The notes: generated by a model from the sequence alone, not told the origin. Numbered from the stretch's first letter, positions 14,540 through 23,734 are shown. The stretch: DNA of 64,000 nucleotides from Oceanobacillus sp. HTM 045 (GCA_009733745.1 WNWL01000008.1:62001-126000), one strand, 5' to 3'. Made by a program: numbers and translations.

Positions 14540-15840
14540 CGGTCACTCCCAAGCGCCGCTGCGCGATCTACACTCGGAAATCCTCCGAGGAAGGGCTGGA
14601 GCAGGAGTTCAATTCGCTCGACGCCCAGCGCGAGGCCTGCGAGGCGTTCATCGCCAGCCAGCGGTCCGAGGGCTGGGTGCTGGTCCGCGACCAATACGAC
14701 GACGGCGGCATATCCGGCGGCACGCTGGACCGCCCCGGTCTGAAGCGGCTGCTGGAGGACATCGAGGACGGGCTGGTCGACGTAGTGGTTGTCTACAAGA
14801 TCGACCGCCTCAGCCGGTCGCTGGCCGACTTCGCCAAGCTGGTCGAGGTGTTCGACCGCAACGGCGTGACCTTCGTCTCGGTGACGCAGTCGTTCAACAC
14901 CACCACGTCGATGGGTCGGCTGACACTGAACATCCTGCTCTCGTTCGCCCAGTTCGAGCGCGAGGTGACGGCGGAGCGCATCCGCGACAAGGTTGCCGCC
15001 TCTCGCCGGAAGGGCATGTGGATGGGCGGGGTGCCGCCCTACGGCTACCGGGTCGAGAACAGGAAGCTGGTGATCGACGACGAGCGCGCCGCCCACGTCC
15101 GCTGGATATTTACGCGCTTCCTCGAGATCGGATCGGGCACGGAGCTGGCGCGCGAGGTCTCGAAACGCGGCATCCGCACGCCGCGCGGCAACAGGATCGA
15201 CAAGAAGTACCTCTACCGGATGCTCAACAACCGCGCTTATATCGGCGAGGCGGTGCACAAGGGCGAGAGCTATCCAGGTGAGCACGACGCCATCATCGAC
15301 CGCGAGACGTGGGATCGCGTCCATGCCATCCTGCAGGAGAGCCCGCGCAAGCGAGCTGCCCGCACCCGCGCCGATACGCCGGCGCTGCTGAAGGGCCTGC
15401 TGTATGGACCCGACGGCGCGGCATTCTCGCCGACACACACGCGCAAGGGCGACAGACTCTACCGGTACTATGTCAGCCAAACAGTGCTGAAGCACGGCGC
15501 CGGATCATGCCCGGTGGGCCGCGTGGCCGCGGGCGAGATCGAGGCCGCGGTCATCGACCAGCTTCGCGCCGTGTTCCGCCAACCCGAGATCGTTGCTGGA
15601 ACGTGGAAGGTGGCGCGCGCCCACGCCGACGAGATCACCGAGGCCGATACGCGCACGGCCCTGCAACAACTCGACCCGCTATGGCACGAACTCTTCCCCG
15701 CCGAACATGCCCGCATCGTGGCGCTGTTGGTGGAGCGGGTCGACATCGGCGTGGACGGGCTCAACGTCCGCCTCCGTGTCGACGGGCTCGGCAGCCTCGC
15801 GCGCGAGATGCTGGCCGGCGGGATTGGAGAAGCAGCATGA
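14536..15840 (+). CDS. Large serine recombinase
   Basis: A 434-residue site-specific recombinase. The resolvase catalytic domain (about 5-150) shows IYTRKSSEEG with the nucleophile serine, FNSLDAQREAC, YDDGGISGGTLDRPGL and VVVYKIDRLSRSLADF with the catalytic arginines. A recombinase domain follows (GGVPPYGYRVENRKLVID, RMLNNRAYIGEAVHKGESYPG). The last part is a short coiled/zinc-ribbon-like region with VLKHGAGSCPVGRVAAGEIE; it is shorter than in long phage integrases. It probably mobilises the surrounding island or an embedded element. The ATG overlaps the DUF2924 stop by four bases. Confidence 0.9.
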   Translation: MTVTPKRRCAIYTRKSSEEGLEQEFNSLDAQREACEAFIASQRSEGWVLVRDQYDDGGISGGTLDRPGLKRLLEDIEDGLVDVVVVYKIDRLSRSLADFAKLVEVFDRNGVTFVSVTQSFNTTTSMGRLTLNILLSFAQFEREVTAERIRDKVAASRRKGMWMGGVPPYGYRVENRKLVIDDERAAHVRWIFTRFLEIGSGTELAREVSKRGIRTPRGNRIDKKYLYRMLNNRAYIGEAVHKGESYPGEHDAIIDRETWDRVHAILQESPRKRAARTRADTPALLKGLLYGPDGAAFSPTHTRKGDRLYRYYVSQTVLKHGAGSCPVGRVAAGEIEAAVIDQLRAVFRQPEIVAGTWKVARAHADEITEADTRTALQQLDPLWHELFPAEHARIVALLVERVDIGVDGLNVRLRVDGLGSLAREMLAGGIGEAA

Positions 15841-16229
15841 CACGCGGGGTGCCGATACCTGACACGGTGACGCTCCACGTCCCGTTCCGCGTAGTGAAGC
15901 GCGGCGGGCGGAAGGAGATGCAACTGCCCGACGGCGCCGCGCCGCCTCGCCGGACAGACAACACGCTAGTCAAGGCGCTGGCTCGCGCTTTCCGCTGGAA
16001 ACGCATGCTGGAGTCAGGCGAATATGCGTCAATCTCTGAGCTGGCAGAGAAGGAGGCCATCGCTTTTACTTACATGGCCCGAATACAGCGGCTCACGCTT
16101 CTCGCCCCCGAAATCGTAGAGGCGATACTGGATGGGAAGCAGGGGCCGGAGATAACGCTCGCGCGTTTACTTGAGCCACTTCCTGCGGATTGGGCAGCTC
16201 AGATCGAGTCAATGAAACTTGCTAGGTGA
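15837..16229 (+). CDS. Small HTH-like protein at the end of the recombinase module
   Basis: A 130-residue protein that overlaps the recombinase stop (ATGA). After a loose N-terminus (HVPFRVVKRGGRKEMQLPDG) it carries a likely helix-turn-helix region, SISELAEKEAIAFTYMARIQ followed by RLTLLAPEIVEAILDGKQ, similar to ParB/KorB-type DNA-reading helices. It belongs to the conserved gene set after DUF2924-linked recombinases and probably modulates recombination or its own operon. The exact function is not known. Confidence 0.65.
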   Translation: MTRGVPIPDTVTLHVPFRVVKRGGRKEMQLPDGAAPPRRTDNTLVKALARAFRWKRMLESGEYASISELAEKEAIAFTYMARIQRLTLLAPEIVEAILDGKQGPEITLARLLEPLPADWAAQIESMKLAR

Positions 16230-16272
16230 CCGGGCCAGCTAGGATTCCAATCGTCATCTACCCAAAGGAACT

Positions 16273-17532
16273 TTACTCAGCAGCTGTTCTGAAAAGGCCT
16301 TCAGCTGATTTGGGCTGGCTCGAGTGCCTTTTATTTTTTCTGCGTCTCTCGCCCGGGTGGTCGGCATGGTCACCAACAAGGTGAAGGTATTTCTCCGCAA
16401 CCGAAGCGACTGGCTCGGGCGCGGGTACTGGCTGACGCAAGGGCGGCAAAAGCTTAAGGGCACCCAAGTCGGCATGGTCCTTAAGGAGTTGCCTTCGGAT
16501 CTCGCGACCAAGGATTTCAGTGATGAGTGACGGCACGGCATTGCCCAACTGACGCTGAGCATCAGACCTCCCACACTCGAACTTGAGCCCGTCGGGGAAA
16601 GTTTGAAGACGGCACATCTCCTGGACGGAGAGCTTCCGATTATTCCAGTGAAATGGACCGATCGCAGAGCCTGGCTGTGCCTGAATTGTCCACGAGGGAA
16701 GGCTCTTGGCCAGCTTCAAAAGGAAACTCCAATACCGCGTGCGCCAACCGAAGAGCGGCATGCCGCCATTGCGGTTCGTATGCCAAAGATAATTCTGGCC
16801 TTCTGGGATCGATGGCAGAAGTTCACCCCACTTCCCGCCAACTGATAGCGACGGCTCATTGGGTCGCTCAGGCAAATCTCCGATCGCGTCCCATGCTGTT
16901 CGATACGGCTCAAGGTGCTCGTCGAGCAGGCCAATGTTGTCAGGCGCAGTGTGCGTCGGAACTGGAAACTCGAAGTCTTGCCCCTCTCGGCCACCGACAA
17001 GAAAAACTCGCTCCCTGATCTGCGGCACACCGTAGTGAGCAGTGTTGATCGCCTTCCAGGCCACGCGGTAATTGGTTCCGCACTCTTTGTTTATGAGGTC
17101 GATGCCGCGGACAAGATGTTGGAAACCTTCATCCTTGCCTTTGTATGTCAGGCCAAGAACGTTCTCCAACAGAAAGGTCTTCGGTTTGAGATCGCGCAGC
17201 ACCCGAAGATAGGCGGTCAAGGTATCTGCGCGCGGATCGTCAAGGCGCAGCGAGTCACCATTTACCCAATAGGAAGACTTCGAAAAGGGCTGGCATGGTG
17301 GGCCGCCTATCAGCACGTCAACCTCGCCTTCGGCAAGACCCGCCGTCTCCATGATCATGCTCGAGGTGATGTCGTGGATGTCGCCCTCGATGACGGGCCA
17401 GTCTCGGTTCAGGCGAACCGTTCGGCAGGCGGCGGCATCGTTGTCGATGGCGACGGCTGTTTCGAAGCCGGCAGCCTCAAAGCCGAAGTCGAGGCCTCCG
17501 ACCCCAGTGAACAGGCTAACCGCCTTGAGCAT
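16273..17532 (-). CDS. DNA C5-cytosine methyltransferase of a type II restriction-modification system
   Basis: A 419-residue m5C methyltransferase. Motif I VSLFTGVGGLDFGFEAAGF, motif IV GGPPCQPFSKS with the catalytic cysteine, motif VI LLENVLGL, motif VIII (YGVPQIRERVFLVG) and motif X QRQLGNAVPSLI are all present. A target-recognition domain lies between about 225 and 310. It diverges from the controller-endonuclease-helicase genes and would protect the host from that endonuclease. M.SacI-type enzymes are of this class. Base composition is lower in GC than the core genome. The extended basic C-terminal tail (RRRKNKRHSSQPKS) is not part of the catalytic fold. Confidence 0.93.
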   Translation of the reverse strand: MLKAVSLFTGVGGLDFGFEAAGFETAVAIDNDAAACRTVRLNRDWPVIEGDIHDITSSMIMETAGLAEGEVDVLIGGPPCQPFSKSSYWVNGDSLRLDDPRADTLTAYLRVLRDLKPKTFLLENVLGLTYKGKDEGFQHLVRGIDLINKECGTNYRVAWKAINTAHYGVPQIRERVFLVGGREGQDFEFPVPTHTAPDNIGLLDEHLEPYRTAWDAIGDLPERPNEPSLSVGGKWGELLPSIPEGQNYLWHTNRNGGMPLFGWRTRYWSFLLKLAKSLPSWTIQAQPGSAIGPFHWNNRKLSVQEMCRLQTFPDGLKFECGRSDAQRQLGNAVPSLITEILGREIRRQLLKDHADLGALKLLPPLRQPVPAPEPVASVAEKYLHLVGDHADHPGERRRKNKRHSSQPKSAEGLFRTAAE

Positions 17533-17620
17533 TACTCCACTTCCCTTCTGAATCGGCTTAACAAGCCTTAGCGCCTCATCTACAAATAGTCACCACATCC
17601 GGTACGTAGCGCAGGGGCAG

Positions 17621-17637
17621 TTGTATTGTCAATACAA
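17621..17637. promoter_or_regulatory. Perfect 17-bp palindrome between the divergent methyltransferase and controller genes
   Basis: TTGTATTG and CAATACAA flank a single central T. The bottom strand contains TTGACA inside the palindrome, which could be the -35 box of the methyltransferase promoter (a weak CTACGT follows 17 bases on). The HTH controller starts 15 bases to the right. This is the expected place for a controller-protein or methyltransferase autoregulatory operator. Confidence 0.6.
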
Positions 17638-17651
17638 GATTTGAGGTTCTG

Positions 17652-17903
17652 GTGATCGTTGTACGGCTACGAGAGGCCATACAGGCTTATGCCGAGCGCA
17701 CCGGCGAGAAGATAACTTACGAGCAGCTTGCCGAGCGGACAGGGCTGGCAAGAAGCACTCTGGAGTCCATCGGCGCACGACGCTCGTACAATGCAGGGCT
17801 CCGGACAATCGACAAAATCTGCCTCGCACTGGGCTGCACACCTGGAGAGCTGCTCTCGTACACACCCACTGAACAGCCCGAACAGAATGCGAACATGCCA
17901 TGA
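17652..17903 (+). CDS. XRE/Cro-type controller protein of the restriction-modification system
   Basis: An 83-residue HTH_3-type DNA-binding protein. The helix-turn-helix lies in ITYEQLAERTGLARSTLESI (about 21-40), followed by NAGLRTIDKICLALGCTPGE, typical of the xenobiotic-response/Cro family. The GTG start at 17652 was chosen because it precedes the first helix. Its last codons overlap the endonuclease start (ATGA). By position it is the C protein that times endonuclease expression after methylation. Its likely binding site is the palindrome at 17621-17637. Confidence 0.82.
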   Translation: MIVVRLREAIQAYAERTGEKITYEQLAERTGLARSTLESIGARRSYNAGLRTIDKICLALGCTPGELLSYTPTEQPEQNANMP

Positions 17904-19003
17904 AGTTTAATCTAGCTCAAGCCGTTGATTTGCTTCGTGATCAGGCAGTTAGAGCAGCGGAAGGCGACTTCGACCCGCGCTGGGCGCAAACCGTCGAGCA
18001 CTTTTCCGAGATGTGCCGCGATCTCCCCAAGACGCATATAGCATTCCTAGGCACCGCGATGCTGGCAAAGGCGCTTGATCGCGACGCCGATGTCTTCTCC
18101 ATCAAGGCAGGTAAGACAAACCCACGCGCCTATTCTGCCCGTTCGCTAGGCCACGGTGCGCTCGTGCCTCACGCTGTCGAACTTGGAATTAATCTCGGAG
18201 TCTCCGGACGCGAGCCGCTTAACAATCAGCCATATTTTCGCTTCGATCGGATGAGCCCTGAGATCGTGGTTCACTCTTCGGCGCGCCCCCTGATCGAAGA
18301 GTTGTGCCGCATTCTTGATGAGCTTCAGGCACTCGAAGATGTCCAGAGCGCGCGTGCCGCGTTGCGGGCCTTCATCCATGTGCGACGGCAATATATGCCG
18401 CAGTATCAGAGTATTACTGCTTCAGATGGAGACATCACCACGGTCGCACTTACGACCGCAATCTGTGACTTTGTTTCCGAGAATTCGGAAGGTGGCAAGC
18501 GAGCCCAGGCTGTGGTTGCCGGCCTTATGGACGTGTTCGCGGGGCCGGACCGAGTGGTCACAAGCCGCATTAATGACCCGGATCGACACCTGCCAGGGGA
18601 CGTTGGTGTGCGCTCAGACGAGGACGAAGAACATTGGGAGCGCGTGTTCGAGGTTCGCGACAAGCCAGTCTCACAATCCGATGCCTTCCTGTTCGCCGAC
18701 AAGTCCTTGGCCGGCGCCGTGAAGGAGGCCGCCATAATCGCCGTGGCAGGTAGCCAAGCAGACATAGAATTCTCTGAGCCGCAGTCTTGGGCTTTTGAGC
18801 GTGGGCTTTCCCTTTCGATTTTCTACGGCTGGCCCCTCTTTGTGGAGCAGGTGATCTTCTGGAGCGAACAGCCACAAAGCGAAGCTACTCGATTGGCTGT
18901 CTCACTAATCTATGATCGGCTTGTCGCTCTCGAAGTCTCGGAAAACGGTGCCCAATCCTGGATCAACCTTACAAATCGGGAGAGCGCCTATGCCACAAGA
19001 TGA
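17900..19003 (+). CDS. Type II restriction endonuclease, SacI-like
   Basis: A 367-residue protein that I judge to be a SacI-family endonuclease (SacI cuts GAGCTC). Segments recalled as typical of this family are KTHIAFLGTAMLAKALDRDA, YSARSLGHGALVPHAVELG and INLGVSGREPLNNQPYFRFD. A possible catalytic core is D...ExK-like: HLPGDVGVRSDED, then WERVFEVRDKPVS. The length matches SacI (about 360). Its neighbours, an m5C methyltransferase and a C protein, support the call. It overlaps the helicase-nuclease gene by 14 bases. Other type II families remain possible; the cut site is not proven. Confidence 0.72.
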   Translation: MKFNLAQAVDLLRDQAVRAAEGDFDPRWAQTVEHFSEMCRDLPKTHIAFLGTAMLAKALDRDADVFSIKAGKTNPRAYSARSLGHGALVPHAVELGINLGVSGREPLNNQPYFRFDRMSPEIVVHSSARPLIEELCRILDELQALEDVQSARAALRAFIHVRRQYMPQYQSITASDGDITTVALTTAICDFVSENSEGGKRAQAVVAGLMDVFAGPDRVVTSRINDPDRHLPGDVGVRSDEDEEHWERVFEVRDKPVSQSDAFLFADKSLAGAVKEAAIIAVAGSQADIEFSEPQSWAFERGLSLSIFYGWPLFVEQVIFWSEQPQSEATRLAVSLIYDRLVALEVSENGAQSWINLTNRESAYATR

Positions 19004-22000
19004 AGATCAACAAATTCAAGCTCTTCCTGTTGTGCGTGTGACCGAAGTTGGCGAGTTTATTCGCTATCAGTCATGCGAACGTCGGTTCAAATTGAGTTTG
19101 AACAATCGAGAACTTGGGAGGCGCCTGCCATTTTCCGAGAGGCTATTCAATACGCTTGATCCGGTGCTTCAAGAAGTAGGAAGATCCGCCGAAAATGCGT
19201 GGGAGCAACGACTAAAGAATCATGGCCTAATCGACCTTACGCAGATCGAGCAACGGCCCGAAGATCAACGGGCTACTCCTTGGGCAGAATTTGCAGAGAC
19301 GATTTCGACACTTGAGGTAGGGCAAGCGGCGTACGGCAGAGAAATATCTATCAACGGCCAGCTTGGCCAATTTCCGATGGTCGGCAACATAGACTTTGTA
19401 CTGTTACTCTGGGAGGGGGAAGAATGCCGCCTCCGTGCCGTCGAGTGCAAAGCTAGTCGAAAGGACAAGACCTACCATCGCATTCAGCTCGCAGCATACG
19501 TTCTGATGCTGAAACAGAAGCTTGACGAGGTGCCGCTTCAAGTTGCTGGCCAGGAATTCGGCCCAGAAATTGTCGAGGGTGTTGTGGCAAGGATCGACGA
19601 AGTCACCAACGAGCCTCAAGACATTGTCATGCGGCCGCCCCTTAGGCTTGAAATCGAAGAAGCCGATCTTGTCCGTCTACTCTCGCGCGACGGCACTCTG
19701 ACATCAGTAGCCAGACGCGAACTTCCAGAAGTCGAGTACAAACTCGACTCGAAATGCGATAGCTGCGTTTTCGGTGTCGACTGCCTTCCTGATAGTGCTC
19801 TTCAGCGAAAGCTCGAACTGCTGAGCCTGCCACCATCGGCTAACAGGGCACTTCATGCAGCAGGCGTCAACACGATCGACGATCTTGCTTCCCTAGATCC
19901 AACCTCTGAGCAGGCTCGACGCGTAAGGCAAAGCGAGGGATTCGATGCCAATCTCCAGCAGCTAATCGCAAAGGCTGCGGCGAGGCGTTCGACTCTTCCG
20001 CGAGGCGAGCATGATCCCCGGGATTTTCAAGTTCAACCACTTCCGCGCTCGGGACAGGGACAGCTGCCACTGCATGGGCAAAGAGGCGAGCAGCTCGTAA
20101 GAGTTTTTCTGTCGGTGGATTACGATTATGCCGAAAATCGAATTGGCGCTCTAACGGCCCACGTAACAACCAGCGACCATGAGCTGCAGACTCCCTTCGA
20201 CGATAACCCTTGGCGTCCGATACCCCGTATAGAAGAAGCTCAAGTTGAGTATCGCGAAGAACGTCGTAGAGAGGTTGTCTCCACAAGACCAGTCAACACA
20301 GCCAGCCGCGATGTCGTGCGCTTCAAGACGCATCCCTGGACAGGGATCGCAGATCAAGACACCGCAGCAGAACGCGAACTCATTCAAGGTTTCCTTGACG
20401 ACTTGATTGACGCGATTGGCGAGGTCGCCGAGGCGCAGCAGGCGCCTATTCACTTCTACGTTTGGTCGCGTTCTGAGATCGCCCAACTGGTCGAGGGGTG
20501 TTCTCGCGCCAGTTCAATGCTGCTCAGTCACCTCAGGGAGCTGCTTGGCTGTCGCGAAAGCTTGGAACAGCTTATCTTTTCCTGTCTCCAAGACGAGATC
20601 GATGGGCGGTTTGCGCTTGGATGGACCGGGCGAGGATTGGTGGTTGCGTCGTCGCTAACCTGGTTCGGACAACGATATCATTGGCATCGACGTATCAGCG
20701 GAGAGAACGTCGATCTCGAACGCGTGTTCGAACAGGATCTGTTCGATTTCAAAACGACACTCGGGTTAACTGCACATGATGACTGGGCGCGAAACGATGC
20801 GGAAGAAGATCATAGGCACAGATTCGAAATCCGTAGCCGCTTCCACGACTCGCTGAGTGCGCCGTATTGGCGCGCGCATTGGCGCACATTGCCAAATCCA
20901 CAGGACGTACAGGATCGCCGTGTTCGTCAATCGATCGAACGCTACAATCGAACTGTTGAATCTGTAGGCCTCCTCCGCGGATATCTTGTGGCCCGTGTAC
21001 ATGCACTCCGTTGGATTGAAGAGCGCGTTCGCTTCAAAAATGACGAAATCGTCAAACCAGCACTTCCTCTAGCGGACCTTAACCAGTTCCGTCTCGGTGT
21101 GGATAACGCTGGAAGAGCGGCCGTAGATTTTTTACGATTGGATCATCACGTCAAACTGACCGACTGGCTCGCGCAGCACATACAGCCGCCCTCGTCTCGT
21201 GTGCAGTCTGGGCGAACCATTCCAGTTCGCCGCGTTAGGTCGCGGCCTGACAGCCGGATTGAGGCGGAATTTAATCTGGATGCATACGGTCTCAACGCGG
21301 ACGAATTCGCGCTGCGCAGTACCATTTCCGAAGGCTCGTTTGTGAGACTTAGTCCGCATCAAGGCGACCCTGAAAGTGGACAGACAATCGGACAGCTCGT
21401 TCGCGGTGGCATCACCTGTACAGTTGAGCAGATCGATTGGGAAAATGGTCAAATCGTGCTCAGCGCCATTTTTTCGCCGGCCGGGGACTACGTACTCGGA
21501 AGCAGATCACCAGACGCGGATCAAGACCTCTTCGACTTCGCAACGGTCGACGAGAGTGTAAGCGACTTTGTTGCAGGACGCGTAGAGCAGCGTCTGCTGT
21601 CAGGGCTGGGTAGATACGTTTTTGAATGGTTTGATCCTCAGAACCCCTCAATTCCTGAGCGTGCCCATCTTGGTCAAGAGCGCACGGCCCGTATCGCAGA
21701 AACTCTGAACGCATGGACTATTCCAAACACGACACATCACCTCCGGCGGGAGCAGCAGGCTGTCATTATGGATGGCTTGAACTCGCGCGTTCAACTGCTG
21801 CAAGGACCGCCAGGAACAGGAAAGACGGTGACGACGGCTGCCGCTACGCTCGCTCAATCGATTTGCCGGTTGCAGCGGGGCGCTATTGTCCTCATCGGCG
21901 CCAATACTCACACTGCGGTTGATACGCTCATAAACAGGCTCGCTGATTATGAAGCTTCGTTTCGCGCCGAAGCCAGGAGGCAGGGCCTGCAAGTCCCAAA

Positions 22001-23147
22001 TATCATTGTTACAAGAGTGCATTCTAGCAACCCGCCTCAAGACACCAACGCCGTCCGAAATTTTGCAGCACGTCCTTGCGTGCAACGAGTCAACCGGTGG
22101 TGTCGAGATGGAATTCTTGTAATCGGCGGAACAACAAGTGCCCTCTTGAAGATGGCAAACGAACTATGTGAAAGAAATCCATTTCAAAATGCACCCCAAG
22201 GCTTTCAATCTGAGATGCTAATCATCGATGAGGCCAGTATGATGGTTTTTCCACACTTCCTGTCTCTTGCCTCTCTAGTGCGTCAGGATGGCAACATATT
22301 GCTAGCAGGGGATAACAGGCAACTTGCTCCAATTTTGGCTCATGACTGGGACAATGAAGACAGGCCTCCCGCACAGCTATATCAGCCTTTCCGCAGTTCT
22401 TATGATGCAATTCGTCGCATCATACTCGAAACGGACATTCCGGAATCTTCAGCGAGACTTTCTCAGCTCACTTTTACTCTAAGACTTCCACCGGTCATTC
22501 GCGATCTGATCTCTCGGATCTACAGAGACCTTGACGATATAGAACTCGAAGGCCCCGAAGCCGTGGATGTGCCACCTGCTGAAGACGTTGACCGGCTTGA
22601 AGATTGGGAACAAATCTGGGAAGGGCCCCATGCGCTGAATCTTATTGTTCATGGCGAACGCAAATCCCGTCAAAGCAATCTCACAGAAGCCCGGATAATC
22701 GAAAATTTGCTCGCCGCTCGCGACAATCACGAGCCAAACTCAATAGCCGTAATTACACCGCATAGGGCTCAGCGAGCGCTGTTGCGTGAACGGCTTGCGC
22801 CCTTTGCGGAGGCCGTCGCTGTGATTGATACCGTTGAGCGACTTCAGGGTGGAGAGCGGCCTGTAATAATAGTTTCTGCCACAGCAAGCGATCCAAATGC
22901 TATCAGCTCTGCTGCTAGTTTTATCCTTAATCTTAACCGAGCGAATGTTGCCTTCTCTCGCTCGCAGCAACGTCTGATTGTGGTCTGTGCGAACACCCTT
23001 CTTGATCACGTCCCTGCCGAACTTGATGACTACGAAAACGCACTGCTTTGGAAATCACTTCGGCAGCTGTGTACTGACAACATCGCGATAACCGAAGTTG
23101 AGGGTCATAGCGTCCGGATTCTTTCTCCGGAGCTTCGTGAGGCCTGA
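18990..23147 (+). CDS. Giant nuclease-helicase: RecB-type nuclease with Fe-S cysteines fused to a UPF1/Dna2-like SF1 helicase
   Basis: A 1385-residue protein. The N-terminal PD-(D/E)XK nuclease carries D in PMVGNIDFVL, ExK in VECKAS and the RecB signature RIQLAAYVLML. C29 together with C256, C259 and C265 (CDSCVFGVDC) matches the Fe-S layout of Dna2/AddB nucleases. A helix-hairpin-helix-like NRALHAAGVNTIDDLASLDP follows, then a middle region possibly of RNase H fold. The SF1 helicase has Walker A GPPGTGKT (939-946), DEAS (1080-1083), and C-terminal motifs VIDTVERLQGGE and NRANVAFSRSQQRLIVV. It overlaps the endonuclease gene by 14 bases. The start at 18990 is preferred over an upstream TTG or ATG. 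It probably degrades or processes phage DNA cut by the endonuclease. Confidence 0.85.
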   Translation: MPQDEDQQIQALPVVRVTEVGEFIRYQSCERRFKLSLNNRELGRRLPFSERLFNTLDPVLQEVGRSAENAWEQRLKNHGLIDLTQIEQRPEDQRATPWAEFAETISTLEVGQAAYGREISINGQLGQFPMVGNIDFVLLLWEGEECRLRAVECKASRKDKTYHRIQLAAYVLMLKQKLDEVPLQVAGQEFGPEIVEGVVARIDEVTNEPQDIVMRPPLRLEIEEADLVRLLSRDGTLTSVARRELPEVEYKLDSKCDSCVFGVDCLPDSALQRKLELLSLPPSANRALHAAGVNTIDDLASLDPTSEQARRVRQSEGFDANLQQLIAKAAARRSTLPRGEHDPRDFQVQPLPRSGQGQLPLHGQRGEQLVRVFLSVDYDYAENRIGALTAHVTTSDHELQTPFDDNPWRPIPRIEEAQVEYREERRREVVSTRPVNTASRDVVRFKTHPWTGIADQDTAAERELIQGFLDDLIDAIGEVAEAQQAPIHFYVWSRSEIAQLVEGCSRASSMLLSHLRELLGCRESLEQLIFSCLQDEIDGRFALGWTGRGLVVASSLTWFGQRYHWHRRISGENVDLERVFEQDLFDFKTTLGLTAHDDWARNDAEEDHRHRFEIRSRFHDSLSAPYWRAHWRTLPNPQDVQDRRVRQSIERYNRTVESVGLLRGYLVARVHALRWIEERVRFKNDEIVKPALPLADLNQFRLGVDNAGRAAVDFLRLDHHVKLTDWLAQHIQPPSSRVQSGRTIPVRRVRSRPDSRIEAEFNLDAYGLNADEFALRSTISEGSFVRLSPHQGDPESGQTIGQLVRGGITCTVEQIDWENGQIVLSAIFSPAGDYVLGSRSPDADQDLFDFATVDESVSDFVAGRVEQRLLSGLGRYVFEWFDPQNPSIPERAHLGQERTARIAETLNAWTIPNTTHHLRREQQAVIMDGLNSRVQLLQGPPGTGKTVTTAAATLAQSICRLQRGAIVLIGANTHTAVDTLINRLADYEASFRAEARRQGLQVPNIIVTRVHSSNPPQDTNAVRNFAARPCVQRVNRWCRDGILVIGGTTSALLKMANELCERNPFQNAPQGFQSEMLIIDEASMMVFPHFLSLASLVRQDGNILLAGDNRQLAPILAHDWDNEDRPPAQLYQPFRSSYDAIRRIILETDIPESSARLSQLTFTLRLPPVIRDLISRIYRDLDDIELEGPEAVDVPPAEDVDRLEDWEQIWEGPHALNLIVHGERKSRQSNLTEARIIENLLAARDNHEPNSIAVITPHRAQRALLRERLAPFAEAVAVIDTVERLQGGERPVIIVSATASDPNAISSAASFILNLNRANVAFSRSQQRLIVVCANTLLDHVPAELDDYENALLWKSLRQLCTDNIAITEVEGHSVRILSPELREA

Positions 23148-23490
23148 CCGAGCAGCATGAGGAACGGGTACTTGTCTATGCCATGCTCGGCTGTGAGCCG
23201 CTAGCAGCCTGCTAGGCCCACCTACGAATTGGACCCGGGTCCCATTTCGGGGGAACGGAACCCGGGTCTAAGTTCAATGTGGCGTGCATAAAATTGCATT
23301 TCTTTTCAGATGCTTATCGGCTCTGCATCAAATCGGCGCAGTCGAGAGGTCGAGAGAGTTCTGGTCCAGAGAGACCGCTTTCGGGCCTCTTGGCACCCGG
23401 GCCAGTGCTCAGCCCCACGCGCATAACCCTCTAAAACAACGGACAAATCCGGCCGCAGCCGGATCGGGAGAACGCTTTCGCGGGGGCATG
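23148..23490. other. Island edge with palindromes, no gene
   Basis: Between the helicase stop and the tRNA-Ser 3' end there is no convincing gene. CTAGCAG-C-CTGCTAG (23201-23215) is a perfect hairpin just after the helicase gene. GGACCCGGGTCC (23231-23242) is a perfect palindrome, followed by AACCCGGGTC at 23259-23268. This paired CCCGGG arrangement could be an insertion-sequence end or regulator site. An AT-rich patch is near 23286-23316. No integrase gene is present. Confidence 0.45.
23447..23464 (-). terminator. Hairpin terminator downstream of tRNA-Ser
   Basis: ATCCGGC and GCCGGAT form a perfect 7-bp stem around a CGCA loop. On the minus strand the hairpin is followed by TTTGTCCGTTGTTTT. 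It lies 26 bases beyond the tRNA 3' end, in the direction of tRNA transcription. Confidence 0.6.
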
Positions 23491-23580
<90 letters not shown>

Positions 23581-23705
23581 GCGGCCGCGCTTGGCGGTGG
23601 GTCGACGGCGGCCTACCTAGCGTCGTGGAAGAGCGTTCGCAAGCGGAAAGCGGCGAAACTTCTGCAGAAGCGTCGGGAGCCGTGCCGCCGGGGCCGGCGG
23701 GCCGC

Positions 23706-23734
23706 TTGACAGGACAGGGCGAAACAATCATAAG
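23706..23734 (+). promoter_or_regulatory. Likely sigma-70-type promoter of the rplU operon
   Basis: TTGACA (23706-23711) is followed after exactly 17 bases by CATAAG (23729-23734). It would give an rplU leader of roughly 135 bases, containing the hairpin-prone GCGCGC and CCCCGGAAGGGGCGCG stretches near 23762-23800. Confidence 0.55.

Noticed and set aside
16273-23147. A DISARM or BREX system
   Set aside because: A C5 methyltransferase and a helicase are present, but the other marker genes (DUF1998 and PLD proteins of DISARM, PglZ and BrxC of BREX) are missing.
23231-23268. Paired CCCGGG palindromes as definite insertion-sequence ends
   Set aside because: No transposase or target duplication was seen; kept only as a possible relic.
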